A stretch of DNA of 23,077 bases from Streptomyces niger (lineage in GTDB: Bacteria; Actinomycetota; Actinomycetes; Streptomycetales; Streptomycetaceae), in NCBI RefSeq assembly GCF_000718305.1, contig NZ_JOFQ01000042.1, forward strand, positions 1 to 23,077, written 5' to 3'. The notes beneath the pieces were generated by a model, which had not been told where the DNA came from, ran no database searches, and saw nothing but the letters and a program-made list of their open reading frames with translations. Made by a program: the position numbers and the translations under genes. Below, one piece after another: positions 1 to 8,152 of the stretch. Position 1 is the first letter of the stretch; each line of letters starts with the position of its first letter.

Positions 1-39
1 CCGCCGTCCTGACGACGGGCCATCAGCAGGCCAAGGTCG

Positions 40-222
40 TTGAGGTTCATGCCGCCAGATCTACAGGAGATCCCCGACGGTGTCCCCCCAGCTCTCGGTG
101 GCCGCTCGTCAGCTGTGAAGCTGGGCGTATTTCTCTCTAACACGAAGTATGGGCGCGGGAAACTCACGGAGGACAAGCTTCGGCAGCTAGCCGACCTCGG
201 GTTGGAGTGGGCGGCGGCGTAG
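40..222 (+). pseudogene. Helicase-associated-domain protein, C-terminal fragment
   Basis: A 60-codon frame (TTG at 40, ATG at 49) whose last 30 residues, containing VKLGVFLSNTKYGRGKLT and ending LADLGLEWAAA, look like the final repeat of the helicase-associated domain. That domain occurs in many copies at the C-terminus of large Streptomyces DEAD/DEAH helicase-like proteins. The same frame has a TGA at 10-12, so the frame is cut off upstream inside the window and only the tail of the parent gene remains. No ribosome binding site is obvious. I read it as a remnant rather than a functional small gene. The family assignment rests on remembered family patterns, not a search. Confidence 0.55.
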
Positions 223-381
223 CCAAGGTCGACAGTGCCACCGGCTGATGTCGCTTCGACCGGCGAATATTGCTACTTCTCACCTGACGATCGTCGATAG
301 GTTTCGCTTCATGGTCTACAAGTTCGGTCCCAACGACCAGTGCCTCCGACGCTGCCGGGCGATGGTGCCGGTGATTCTGCG

Positions 382-952
382 CGCGGCGGAGGAGGTCACC
401 GCGCAGGGGCGGGTGTCACCGGGCGAGTGGGTCGCGGTGCACGGGTGCGGTGGCGTGGGGCTGTCGGCCGTGATGATCGCGGCGGCGGCCGGGGCCAGGG
501 TCGTCGCGGTCGACCGCTCGCCGGGCGCACTGGACCTGGCGCGGAGGTTCGGCGCCGTGGCATGCGTGGACGCCGCGCACACCGCGGACACGGCCGAGAC
601 GGTGCGCGAGCTGACGGGCGGCGGCGCCCATGTCTCGCTGGACGCCCTCGGCGCGGCCACGACCTGCGCCGCTTCGGTCGGCAGACTGCGGCGGCGCGGC
701 CGCCATGTGCAGGTCGGGCTGCTGCCCGCCCCGTGCCGGTGCCGATGGACCGGGTGATCGCGCTGGAGCTGGAGATCCTGGGCAGCCACGGCATGGCGGC
801 CCACGCCTATCCCCCGATGCTGGAGGCGGTGCGGGCCGACGTGCTCCGTCCCGACGACGTCCACCCTTCCGCTGGCCGCCGCGCCCGCGGCACTGGCGGC
901 GATGGGCGAGGCGTCCGGAGCCGGGGTGACGGTGATCCTGCCCGGTACGTGA
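382..952 (+). pseudogene. Zinc-type alcohol dehydrogenase, truncated and frameshifted
   Basis: The Rossmann half of a medium-chain (zinc-type) alcohol dehydrogenase is readable in three successive frames. The first holds [20 protein letters not shown], containing the GxGxxG nucleotide-binding turn, and runs on through [18 protein letters not shown]. Near 735 the reading passes to a second frame ([20 protein letters not shown]). Near 858 it passes to a third ([20 protein letters not shown], ending TGA at 952). The N-terminal catalytic domain with the zinc ligands is missing, and the codons before about 382 do not resemble the family. An intact enzyme would oxidise or reduce alcohols and aldehydes with NAD(P). 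This copy cannot be functional as written. Confidence 0.8.
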
Positions 953-992
953 CACGCCCGTCTCCCCCGGCTCCCGCCGCACCCGGCCGCGG

Positions 993-2195
993 TCAGGGCT
1001 TCTCCACCCGTGCCGACGACGGATCGGTGACCGGCTTGCGGGACCCGGGAATCGACGCACGGTCGGCGGGAGCGCGCGGAGGGGCCAGCCGGGCCATGAC
1101 CGGACACTCGACGAAGCGGTACAGCGCCCAGGCGACCAGCGCGCTGAGCACCACCATCAGGGCCGCGTAGGCGAGGGCCACCGGGACGCCGAAGGACGTG
1201 CCGGGGCCGGTGACGTACTGCCGCACGTACATGACCACCACGAAGTGGCTGATGTAGCAGGCGTACGTGCGCCGCCCCAGCGCGACCAGCCACGGCCGCT
1301 CCAGCCAGAACGGCTCGGCGCCCAGGCTGCGGACGGCCAGCGCGGCGGTCACCAGCCCGGCCGGCCCGGCGGACAACGGCCCGAAGACGAAGACCGGCGG
1401 GAGCGCGAGGCCCACCACGACGACGAGGAACAGCGCCGGCACGCCGTACCGCAGCCGGGGCGGCCGCCAGCCCTCGGCGACCAGCCGGGCCAGCAGCATG
1501 CCCAGGACGAATTCCGGGAGCCGCGAGACGGGGAAGACGTAGGCGGCCCAGAATTGCAGCTCCGACACCGGCACCTGCGGGTCGAAGGGCGGCCCGGCCA
1601 GCAGCAGCGACAGGCTCGGGACGCAGACCGTCGCGGCGGCGGTCGCCAGCGCCCACACCGGCAGCCGCGCGGGCCGGATCCGGCGCACCACCAGGATCAG
1701 CACCGGGAAGAGCAGGTAGAACAATGCCTCGCAGGCGAGGGACCAGGTCACCGGGTGGGCGGCCAGGATGAAGTCCCCGTCGGGCAGCCAGACATGGACC
1801 AGGAACAGGTTCGCCACCACCGCGAGCGGGTGCCACGGCCCGTGCGCCGAACTCAGCTCGGCCTGCACCCCGTAGAGGGCCACCAGGACAGCGGCCGCCG
1901 TGCACGTGACGACGTGGTTGGGCAGCACCTTGGCGGCGCGGCGGCGCCAGAAGCGGCGTGCCGTGTCGCCCGGCGAGGCGGTCCAGGTGAGGACGAAGCC
2001 GCTGAGGACGAAGAACAGCGTCACCGCATTGGTCGCCAGCGGAACCAGGCCGCCCAGGGCGAGCTGCAGCTGCGCGTCGCTGAATATCCTGGAGACGGCC
2101 AGCACGTGCGCCAGCACGACGGTGCCGCAGGCGAAGAAGCGGACGCCGGTCAAGGACGGCAGGGCAGGCGGGCGTTGTCCCGGGGAATGGGTCAC
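993..2195 (-). CDS. Membrane acyltransferase (acyltransferase 3 family)
   Basis: A 400-residue integral membrane protein of the acyltransferase 3 (OafA/YrhL-like) family, which moves acyl groups onto sugars, antibiotics or envelope glycans at the inner membrane. Visible family marks are [17 protein letters not shown] near residue 15 (the R and H of the conserved first segment), [11 protein letters not shown] near 62, a basic [11 protein letters not shown] near 82, and [14 protein letters not shown] near 150, followed by about seven more hydrophobic segments. The C-terminal 30 residues are polar. GTG at 2195 is preferred because GGAAGG lies seven bases before it. The gene lies downstream of the ArsR-like gene on the same strand, behind a palindrome at 2272-2299. 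Its acyl substrate cannot be deduced. Confidence 0.9.
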   Translation of the reverse strand: MTHSPGQRPPALPSLTGVRFFACGTVVLAHVLAVSRIFSDAQLQLALGGLVPLATNAVTLFFVLSGFVLTWTASPGDTARRFWRRRAAKVLPNHVVTCTAAAVLVALYGVQAELSSAHGPWHPLAVVANLFLVHVWLPDGDFILAAHPVTWSLACEALFYLLFPVLILVVRRIRPARLPVWALATAAATVCVPSLSLLLAGPPFDPQVPVSELQFWAAYVFPVSRLPEFVLGMLLARLVAEGWRPPRLRYGVPALFLVVVVGLALPPVFVFGPLSAGPAGLVTAALAVRSLGAEPFWLERPWLVALGRRTYACYISHFVVVMYVRQYVTGPGTSFGVPVALAYAALMVVLSALVAWALYRFVECPVMARLAPPRAPADRASIPGSRKPVTDPSSARVEKP

Positions 2196-2271
2196 GGTGG
2201 GACCTTCCGGTAGCGGAAAACGCGAACCTACGGCAGACCTTCACGGCGCGTGACCGCGCTCCGCCGATTCC

Positions 2272-2299
2272 TCCGTACGAGTGATTCACCTCGTACGGA
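2272..2299. promoter_or_regulatory. 10-bp perfect inverted repeat upstream of the acyltransferase
   Basis: Arms TCCGTACGAG (2272-2281) and CTCGTACGGA (2290-2299) are exact reverse complements separated by eight bases, TGATTCAC. The site lies 77 bases upstream of the acyltransferase start and 50 bases beyond the end of the ArsR-like gene. No U-run follows on either strand, so an operator is more likely than a terminator. The upstream winged-helix regulator is the obvious candidate binder, but this is inference. Confidence 0.6.
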
Positions 2300-2348
2300 C
2301 GTCCGTTGCGCGCACGCACGCCCGAATCTCGTGGCCGGCCAGCCCCGT

Positions 2349-3146
2349 TCACCCCTGGGCGAGCAGCCGGTCCGCCTCCTCCGTGCGCCGGTAGCGGACG
2401 TGACTGCCGTCGCGCATGCGGATCAGCAGGCCGGCCCGGTGCAGCCGGGTGAGGTGGTAGGAGACCGTGGACGGACTCAGGTGATGCAGCGCGGCGAGTC
2501 CGGTGGTGGTGCACGGCCGCTCCAGGCTGCGCAGCAGCATCAGCCGGGTGTGGCCCAGTACGTCGCCCAGCCGCGCGTCCGGCTTCGGCTCCGGCACGTC
2601 CGGGCTCCGGTCCCGCGCCTCGCCGGCCCGTAGGGCGGGATAGATGAGGCAGACGCAGTACCGGTCACCGGGGTCGAGCGCCACGAAGCAGCGGCTCGCC
2701 AGAGTCGAGGGCACGAGTGTGATCTGCTGGTCGTGGACCGCTTCCAGCGCGGTGTCGTTGGCGAGGCACAGGGTGCCGTCCTGATAGCTCACCGACGGGT
2801 GCAGGGTGGCCAGTGCGTGTGCCAGGCCGTGCCGCGCGACGTCGCCGGCCCGGTGCAGGATGTCCGCCTCGGCCTGCTCCCGGATCGCGGACCGGTGCGG
2901 TGCCAGGCACACCCGGAAGAAGGCTTCGAAGTCGGCGAGGAGGGCCCGGACGAGGTCCTCGTCCCCCGACACCGCCGCGTCCCGGATGGCCTGCAGGACC
3001 CGGGCCCGCGGCGACCGGGCGTCCGGCTGCGGCATCCGCGCGTACCAGGCCCTGCGCCAGCGCGGACGCCATGGGGAATCGGCCAGGGCAGCGGCGCCTT
3101 GGACTAGAGACTCGACCTCTGAAGGGGCAAAACGTTCAGCAATCAT
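2349..3146 (-). CDS. ArsR-like winged-helix transcriptional regulator
   Basis: A DNA-binding regulator with a C-terminal winged helix. The last 70 residues read LGDVLGHTRLMLLRSLERP, then a recognition helix region LSPSTVSYHLTRLHRAGLL, then a wing with RMRDGSHVRYRR. This is the arrangement of the actinobacterial ArsR proteins that carry a long N-terminal sensor-like half, as in the DUF5937-type group. The N-terminal half is helical, with no metal-binding Cys cluster. I chose ATG at 3146 because GAGGA lies just upstream. The frame is also open to a TTG at 3245 that overlaps the stop of the preceding frame, adding 33 residues. It probably controls itself and the downstream acyltransferase, though the ligand is unknown. 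Confidence 0.8.
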   Translation of the reverse strand: MIAERFAPSEVESLVQGAAALADSPWRPRWRRAWYARMPQPDARSPRARVLQAIRDAAVSGDEDLVRALLADFEAFFRVCLAPHRSAIREQAEADILHRAGDVARHGLAHALATLHPSVSYQDGTLCLANDTALEAVHDQQITLVPSTLASRCFVALDPGDRYCVCLIYPALRAGEARDRSPDVPEPKPDARLGDVLGHTRLMLLRSLERPCTTTGLAALHHLSPSTVSYHLTRLHRAGLLIRMRDGSHVRYRRTEEADRLLAQG

Positions 3147-3241
3147 GATGTCCTCGCCGATGTAGACGCTCGACGAGCGCGGGCAGGCGGCCCGCCGGGC
3201 GAAGGAGATGCCACCGGACGTGTCCCGGAGCGTGATGTCGG

Positions 3242-3840
3242 TCAAAGACCCAGGTCCTGGAGCGCTGCGACCATCCGAAGTGCGCGTTCCCGCTCGGGCG
3301 AGACACGGACACGGCGAATGCGCAGTGGTGTAGCGAGGAGGTCGACGCCTACGGCAAGGCCTGTGGCGTCGCGGCGAAGGCGGTACGTCTCAAGGGGCAG
3401 CATCCAGGCATCCCAGTCGTCAGCCCTGCTGCCGGATCGCCTTTGGTCGTCCTCGCTGGACTCGGTCACCGGACACGAACAGGCCTTGCGGACCACCGTG
3501 CTGCCCGAGGCGTCCACGAGCTCCTTGCCGCGGCGCTCCAAGTCGTACGCACAGCGCGGACCGTGGTTCTTGCCGGGGTTCTTGGCATAGTGCGATGAGG
3601 TGGAGTCCGGGTCATCGGCGTTGCCGTGCCGGCCGTGGACCTCGACGCCGCACTCCCAGCACGTCAGCGGCTCCAGGTAGGGCGGGTGCGGTTTGACGTC
3701 GATCGCGGATCGGTCGTACCTGTCCCCCCCGCGCGTCCCTCACGTACGGAATTCGTACGCCCCGCTTCTTCTTCGGCTGCCGCCCTCGCCGGGTCAGCCG
3801 GCTGCCGGTTCGTTGCCCCGCCCGAACCGCGGCACGTCGG
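3242..3840 (-). pseudogene. Zinc-finger-like hypothetical protein, broken 5' end
   Basis: An open frame from about 3744 to the TGA at 3242 contains a Cys/His pattern: LTCWECGVEVHGRHG, then SSHYAKNPGKNHGPRCAYD. This suggests a small zinc-binding fold of C-x2-C...H...C type, loosely like CoiA-type proteins. It has no ATG or GTG, and the first conventional start in frame is a TTG at 3541, after the Cys/His part. Upstream of a run of seven C (seven G on the coding strand, about 3724-3730) another frame reads KKRGVRIPYVRDARGG, which would join smoothly if one base of that run were removed. I read it as one gene interrupted by a frameshift. The function is unknown. The upper boundary is approximate and abuts the ligase tail. 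Confidence 0.45.
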
Positions 3841-3886
3841 CCGGGTCGAGGTCCGCGCGGGGGCGGAGCATCCGGAGCGGGTGCCG

Positions 3887-4729
3887 TCAGCGGCCGGCCC
3901 CGTCCAACGCGACGTCGGCGTCGATCTCGGCGACCAGCTCGGGGGCGACGAGGGTGACGTCGAGGACGTCGTTCGTATGCCAGCCCGCGCTGAAGGTGCG
4001 CCCCCTCCACGGGTGCTCGGGCCCGGCCGGGGCCAGCTGGGCGGCCAGGTCCCGGGCGAGGCGGCCGAGCAGCAGCGTGCCGGGGCGGCTCACGGAGCCG
4101 GTGACGGCTCCGACGATGGCCTCGGTGGACTCCCGTACGCGGTACTTCCGCCACCCACCCGCATGCTTGCCGGGCAGGTACGGCTGCCGGAGCCGCTTGA
4201 ACACCGCGCCCTCGATGCCGACGACCGACCACGACAGCCACTCCCGTGCTCTCTCCTCGTCGGTGGTCATCGGGCACAGCGTCCACGGGGCCCCGAGCCC
4301 GTACTCGGCGAAGAGCGCCTCCAGGGCGGCGCGGCGCTCGACGTACGGGCGGCCGGTGAGGTCGACGTCCTGGTGGAGGAGGTCGAAGGCGACGAAGTGC
4401 GCCGGATACTGCTCGGCCAGACGCGCGACGGTCGCCGCGCGGCGGTTCAGCCGCCGCGTCAGATACTCGAAGGCCAGCCGGCCCTCGGCCCAGATGACCA
4501 CCTCGCCGTCCAGGACGACGTCGTACGGCAACACGGCGGCCACGGCGACCAACTCCGGGAAGGCGCCGGTGAGGTCGGTGCCGTGCCGGGAGCGCAGCAG
4601 CGTCTGCTCCTGGTCGTACGCGAGCAGGACGCGGAAGCCGTCCCACTTCGGCTCCGCCGCCCACCCGGCCGGCAGAGCGAAGGTGTCGACGGGCTGGGCG
4701 AGCATCGACTCGGCGGGCATCCGCACCAT
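3887..4729 (-). CDS. ATP-dependent DNA ligase, truncated before motif VI
   Basis: A LigC/LigD-type ATP-dependent DNA ligase that seals nicks through a lysyl-AMP intermediate. Motif I is EPKWDGFR with the adenylated Lys at about residue 28. DGE follows at 74-76, motif III is FVAFDLL near 112-118, motif IV IEGAVFKR near 172-179, and motif V GWRKYR near 192-197. The OB-fold then begins. The frame stops at TGA 3887-3889, but reading on in the same frame gives RHPLRMLRPRADLDPADVP and ends at TGA 3794-3796. This is the RHPxRxxRxRxD motif VI that closes the family. The TGA stands where homologues appear to have Trp, so a TGG-to-TGA change would explain it. The ancestral gene would have had 312 codons including the stop. 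Only a weak ribosome binding site precedes ATG 4729. Activity of the 280-residue product is doubtful. Confidence 0.88.
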   Translation of the reverse strand: MVRMPAESMLAQPVDTFALPAGWAAEPKWDGFRVLLAYDQEQTLLRSRHGTDLTGAFPELVAVAAVLPYDVVLDGEVVIWAEGRLAFEYLTRRLNRRAATVARLAEQYPAHFVAFDLLHQDVDLTGRPYVERRAALEALFAEYGLGAPWTLCPMTTDEERAREWLSWSVVGIEGAVFKRLRQPYLPGKHAGGWRKYRVRESTEAIVGAVTGSVSRPGTLLLGRLARDLAAQLAPAGPEHPWRGRTFSAGWHTNDVLDVTLVAPELVAEIDADVALDGAGR

Positions 4730-5409
4730 GACCGAGACCTACCACCCGCCGGGGCCGGCCGTGCGGTGTGAACGGGTGACCCGGAAAGTGACAGGTCGTT
4801 GTACCGGTGGCGCCTCCTCGCCCGGCAGGCGCCGGGAGGGCTCTGCCTGCCCGGTTAACAGGGCCCTCCTTCTCTCTCGCCTGAAGAGTCAGTGCGGTCA
4901 GCACCGCCACGGCCACTGCCCAGCTCACCGCCGCGAAGGCGACCAGGGTCGTCCGCAGTCGGCTCTCCCACCGGGCAATCGGCGCTCCTCGGCCCTCTCG
5001 CAGTACCGCATCAGCGACCGAGCCCACGCAATGACTGCCACCCAACTGCGGGCAGAGGCCTGCCGACGGTGCAGACCCCCGCCCATCACCAGCGCTCCGC
5101 CGGGTTCCCGGCATCGCGCTGCCCACACCTTCCTGCGGGGCTCTCCCCGGTGCGAATCGGGGTACAGCGGACAGGAGCTTTCCGCACCGGGCTTCGTCAT
5201 GATCTGCTGTCCCCGCGCATGAAGCGGTGGTTAGGAAGCAGCCACCTGCACCCAGGCACGGGTGGCTGCTGGCAGCGACCCGCGCCTCCCCTCTCCCCTC
5301 GCAGGGCCTTGAGGCCACGGGCCCGCACAGCACGCTGCGCACCGATGCCCGTCGTGGCTTCGCCCTGCCCTGATGGCCTTGCCACCTGCCCGGCAAGGCA
5401 GGACGCGAG
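4730..5409. other. 680-bp stretch without a convincing gene
   Basis: No frame here has a recognisable family, a good start and a ribosome binding site together. The minus strand at about 4880-4950 could encode one hydrophobic segment, LVAFAAVSWAVAVAVLTAL, preceded by a basic stretch, as in a one-helix membrane protein. Its frame runs straight into the ligase region and has no good start. A 6-bp inverted repeat, CCCGGC/GCCGGG with a 4-base loop, lies at 4821-4836. The stretch may hold regulatory sequence or decayed genes. Confidence 0.4.
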
Positions 5410-6187
5410 GTGACCGTGGCCGACACTCACGCAGCGGTGGACGACTGCATGGAGAACCTCAAGCGCGGGACGCTGCCGATGGCACGGGCAGCCCGCGCGC
5501 TGGGCCTGGACGGCCTGGCCCTCGTCCTCACTCGAGCGGAAGGACTGCTGCCCGAGCCACTCCACCTCCACGGCCCGTTGACGCAACGCGTGGAGGACCT
5601 CCATCTGGTCCACGGCCAAGAACCGAGCATCGACGCCGCCCAGCATGGCCACACCCTGCTGGCCACCGACCTCACCGCCGTCCCGCCGGAGGTGCGGCTC
5701 GGCCTCGTGCCGGCCCTCACACGCCTGGGCATCGGCGCCCTCTTCGCCTTCCCTCGCCCCGCCGGCGAGGTCACCGTCGGAGCGCTCACCGGCCACCGCA
5801 CCCACACGCAACCGCTGACCTTCCGCCAGCTGACCAACGCCCTCGCCTTCGCCGACGCCACCTCACACGCCACCTTGAGCCAGCCCCCTGGCTCACCGGC
5901 CTCTTCGCCCTCCCCTTCTCCCCCGCCCACCAAGCCGCCGGCATCCTCGCCCAGCGCCACGGCCTCACCCCGAACACGCCTGGCTGCGCCTGCGCAGCCA
6001 CGCCCTCACCCACGACCGCACCCTCCTGGCCACCGCCCACGCCGCCTTGAGCGGCGACCTCCCCTGCTGGAGGAGACCGACTGACCACGGCGACGCCCGC
6101 GAATGTGGCCACACTCGCGGCTCAGAGCCTGGCCGCAGGTCCGCTGGCTGCCATGGAGTGGCCACAGAGTCCCCGAAAGCCGAGTAG
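5410..6187 (+). pseudogene. GAF/ANTAR-type regulator with two frameshifts
   Basis: The first 155 codons (GTG 5410, or GTG 5416) resemble the GAF half of Streptomyces GAF-ANTAR proteins: an N-terminal helix, ARAARALGLDGLALVLTRAEG, and PALTRLGIGALFAFP. Between about 5860 and 5890 the sense passes to another frame reading PWLTGLFALPFSPAHQAAG, and near 5970 to a third reading EHAWLRLRSHALTHDRTLL. Together these spell an ANTAR domain, the RNA-binding antiterminator fold recognised by QAAGIL...A..LR..A. Each shift equals one missing base, the second in a run of C. The third frame closes with TAG at 6187. Such proteins sense a signal through GAF and act on nascent RNA. As written the gene gives only a truncated GAF-like product. 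Confidence 0.6.
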
Positions 6188-6451
6188 CCGAGTCCGGGGT
6201 CTCGCACAGGCTCTGTCAGGGGGCGTTGAAGTCGAACCATGCCCGGAGCGTGCGTCTCGCGCGGCCGCACCCACGGTCGATGCGGCTACGGGCTCTACGG
6301 TCTTTCTACCTCGCCCTGGGCCGTCCGGGTCTTCAGGACGCGCTCGCAGCCGTCGGTGTCCTCAACCAGCCGGATCACCACGGTCGAGACGCTGCCGTAG
6401 CGCCCGCAGATTGTCGTGCTTCGGGAGTCCCTACGGCCTTTCCGCCCATCG
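6188..6451. other. Degenerate spacer, possible gene scraps
   Basis: No intact gene is visible. On the minus strand there are short coding-like scraps, such as YGSVSTVVIRLVEDTDG around 6350-6400 and a peptide ending RTLRAWFDFNAP before a stop at 6216-6218. Each lies in a different frame and is quickly closed. They may be remnants of a decayed gene, but I cannot name a family. Confidence 0.35.
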
Positions 6452-7255
6452 TCATGCCCCCTTGGCGGTGAGCCGGCCGATGGCCCGGATGACCTGGCGC
6501 CGGGTGGCCAGGCGTCGGGCGAGGAAGGCCATCACCCTGTTCATGCGGCCTGCGATGACGCTGGGCGGCGGGTTCCTGCGGTCCAGGGCGGCCAGCGCGG
6601 TGCGGACGACGTCGACGGGCGAGGCGAGCCTGGTCCCTCCGGCGGCCTGTGGGGTGCCCACGACGTCGAAGAACTCGGTCCGGGTCGCGCCGGGAGACAG
6701 GGCCAGCACCCGCAGACCGGTGCCGCGTGACTCCTCCCACAGAGCCTCGGTGAGGCTGAGCACGAACGCCTTGGTCGCCCCGTAGAGCGCCATGCGCGGG
6801 TTGGGCTGGTAGGCGGCCATGCTCGCCACGTTGACCAGTACCCCGCGACCCGCCGTACGCAGTTGGTCGATGAAGGCACGGCTGATGTCGGCGACCGCGG
6901 TCACATCGACCGCGATCTCCCGGCGCAGCCGGTCCGGGTCCGCCTGGTGGAAAGGGCCGAAGGTGGCGAACCCGGCGTTGTTGATCAGGCTCGTGACGTG
7001 CAGGCCGAGCTGGGCCACCTGCGCGGCCAGCGCCTGCCCGGGGTGTTCCGTGGCCAAGTCCATCTCCACCACGTGCACCTGGATCCGATGCTGTTCGCGC
7101 AGTTCGGTGGCCAGCTCCTCCAGGCGGTCCCTGCGGCGGGCGACCAGCACCAGGTCGGAGCCGCGGGCGGCGAGCTGGCGGGCGAACTCGGCGCCGAGGC
7201 CCGCGCTGGCCCCGGTGATGAGGGTGGTGTGTCCGTGGTAGTCGACGGCCGGCAT
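6452..7255 (-). CDS. Short-chain dehydrogenase/reductase (SDR)
   Basis: A classical SDR of 267 residues that would move hydride between NAD(P)H and a carbonyl or alcohol. Marks: TGASAGLG at 14-21 (dinucleotide binding), VARRRDRL near 38 (Arg after beta-2 favours NADPH), NNAG at 92-95, Ser145, and catalytic Tyr158 with Lys162 in YGATK. A basic tail RMNRVMAFLARRLATRRQV follows, which is also seen in SDRs annotated as DltE-like or short-chain oxidoreductases. ATG 7255 is chosen because AAGGA sits five bases upstream. An alternative ATG at 7261 has no spacing. It is transcribed away from the TetR gene at 7338, so it is a likely target of that repressor. The substrate is unknown. Confidence 0.92.
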   Translation of the reverse strand: MPAVDYHGHTTLITGASAGLGAEFARQLAARGSDLVLVARRRDRLEELATELREQHRIQVHVVEMDLATEHPGQALAAQVAQLGLHVTSLINNAGFATFGPFHQADPDRLRREIAVDVTAVADISRAFIDQLRTAGRGVLVNVASMAAYQPNPRMALYGATKAFVLSLTEALWEESRGTGLRVLALSPGATRTEFFDVVGTPQAAGGTRLASPVDVVRTALAALDRRNPPPSVIAGRMNRVMAFLARRLATRRQVIRAIGRLTAKGA

Positions 7256-7277
7256 GGTCATCCTTCTTTCAGTCGCT

Positions 7278-7299
7278 GCATTTCTGGCAGTTAATGCCA
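7278..7299. promoter_or_regulatory. Nested inverted repeats in the SDR-TetR divergent promoter
   Basis: Two overlapping inverted repeats lie in the 82-base region between the divergent starts: GCATT (7278-7282) with AATGC (7293-7297), and TGGCA (7285-7289) with TGCCA (7295-7299). A 7-base direct repeat, GTCGCTG, occurs at 7272-7278 and 7308-7314. The position fits an operator for the adjacent TetR protein. Five-base arms are short, so this is suggestive only. Confidence 0.45.
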
Positions 7300-7337
7300 A
7301 GTAGGCGGTCGCTGTCCAGAGGCATATCCTGACGTCC

Positions 7338-7925
7338 ATGACGACCTTGTGGGAGCGTTCGAGGCAGGTCGCCGTCCAGGCGATCCTGGATACGGCGGTA
7401 CGCCTGTTCGCCGAGCAGGGCTACGAGCAGACGACGATCGCGCAGATCGCGCGGGAGGCGGAGGTCTCGCAGCGCTCCCTCTTCCGCTACTTCGGCACCA
7501 AGGAGGACCTGGTCTGCGGCGACCAGGAGGCGCTGGGCGAGCTGCTGAAACGGACCGTCGAGCAGCAGCCGGCCGAGATGTCGGCCTGGGATGCCCTGCG
7601 CGCCGGATTCGAGGTCATTCTGACCGCCAACCACCCCCCTGAGCGTGCGCTGGAACTCTCCCGCCTCATCTTCGACACGCCCTCGCTGCATGCCCGCTAC
7701 ATCGAGAAGCGACTGCGCTGGCAGGCCGAACTCGTCCCCGTCATCCGGGCGCGGCTGGGCAACGGCTCCGGCCGCCCGGCTCCCGACACGCAGGCCAAGG
7801 CGATCGTCGCGACGGTCTTCGCCTGTATCGACACGGCAACCGAACTCTGGGCCACACATGACGGACGGATCGACCTGGCAGACCTCTACGACCAGTGCCT
7901 CGCTGCGGTGCGGGACCACAGCTGA
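7338..7925 (+). CDS. TetR family transcriptional regulator
   Basis: A 195-residue TetR regulator. The N-terminal helix-turn-helix covers about residues 12-58: AILDTAVRLFAEQGYEQTT, then IAQIAREAEVSQRSLFRYF, then GTKEDL. The rest is an all-helical ligand-binding and dimerisation domain. Proteins of this type usually repress the divergent gene and themselves and release DNA on binding a small molecule, here presumably linked to the SDR at 6452-7255. ATG 7338 is used, with only a weak GAGG-like sequence further upstream. Nothing suggests damage. Its effector cannot be inferred from sequence. Confidence 0.92.
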   Translation: MTTLWERSRQVAVQAILDTAVRLFAEQGYEQTTIAQIAREAEVSQRSLFRYFGTKEDLVCGDQEALGELLKRTVEQQPAEMSAWDALRAGFEVILTANHPPERALELSRLIFDTPSLHARYIEKRLRWQAELVPVIRARLGNGSGRPAPDTQAKAIVATVFACIDTATELWATHDGRIDLADLYDQCLAAVRDHS

Positions 7926-8152
7926 GGCACGTATCCCCGGCACGCCTTCGCGCAGAACCCGACGTCATCGCGCGCTGTCGATTGCAGCGGCCTGAAGCAG
8001 GTGGCAAGGGTCAAGTGGTGGACCATGCGCTGGAAGGCATCGCTGAACGCGTTCCAGGTCGCTTCGGGGATCGCCTGACCCCGAGCAACAACTGACCTCT
8101 CAACAGCAAGACAACCCGTCAGATTGACACAGCCTCAGGAACCTTGCAGAAG

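Noticed and set aside
316..2514. Long minus-strand open frame of 732 codons
   Set aside because: It is a high-GC shadow. The real genes beneath are the dehydrogenase remnant and the acyltransferase, in other frames.
4821..4836. CCCGGC/GCCGGG hairpin as a terminator
   Set aside because: It lies upstream of the ligase start with no gene ending into it, and the stem is short for this GC content.
3612..5426. Minus-strand open frame of 604 codons
   Set aside because: It runs across the ligase in another frame, is Arg/Pro/Gly-rich and has no domain. Only short parts near 3750-3790 and 4880-4950 look coding-like.
6216..6300. Minus-strand peptide ending WFDFNAP before a stop, possibly a transposase tail
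   Set aside because: The frame is only about 25 codons long and no terminal inverted repeat or other transposase motif is visible.
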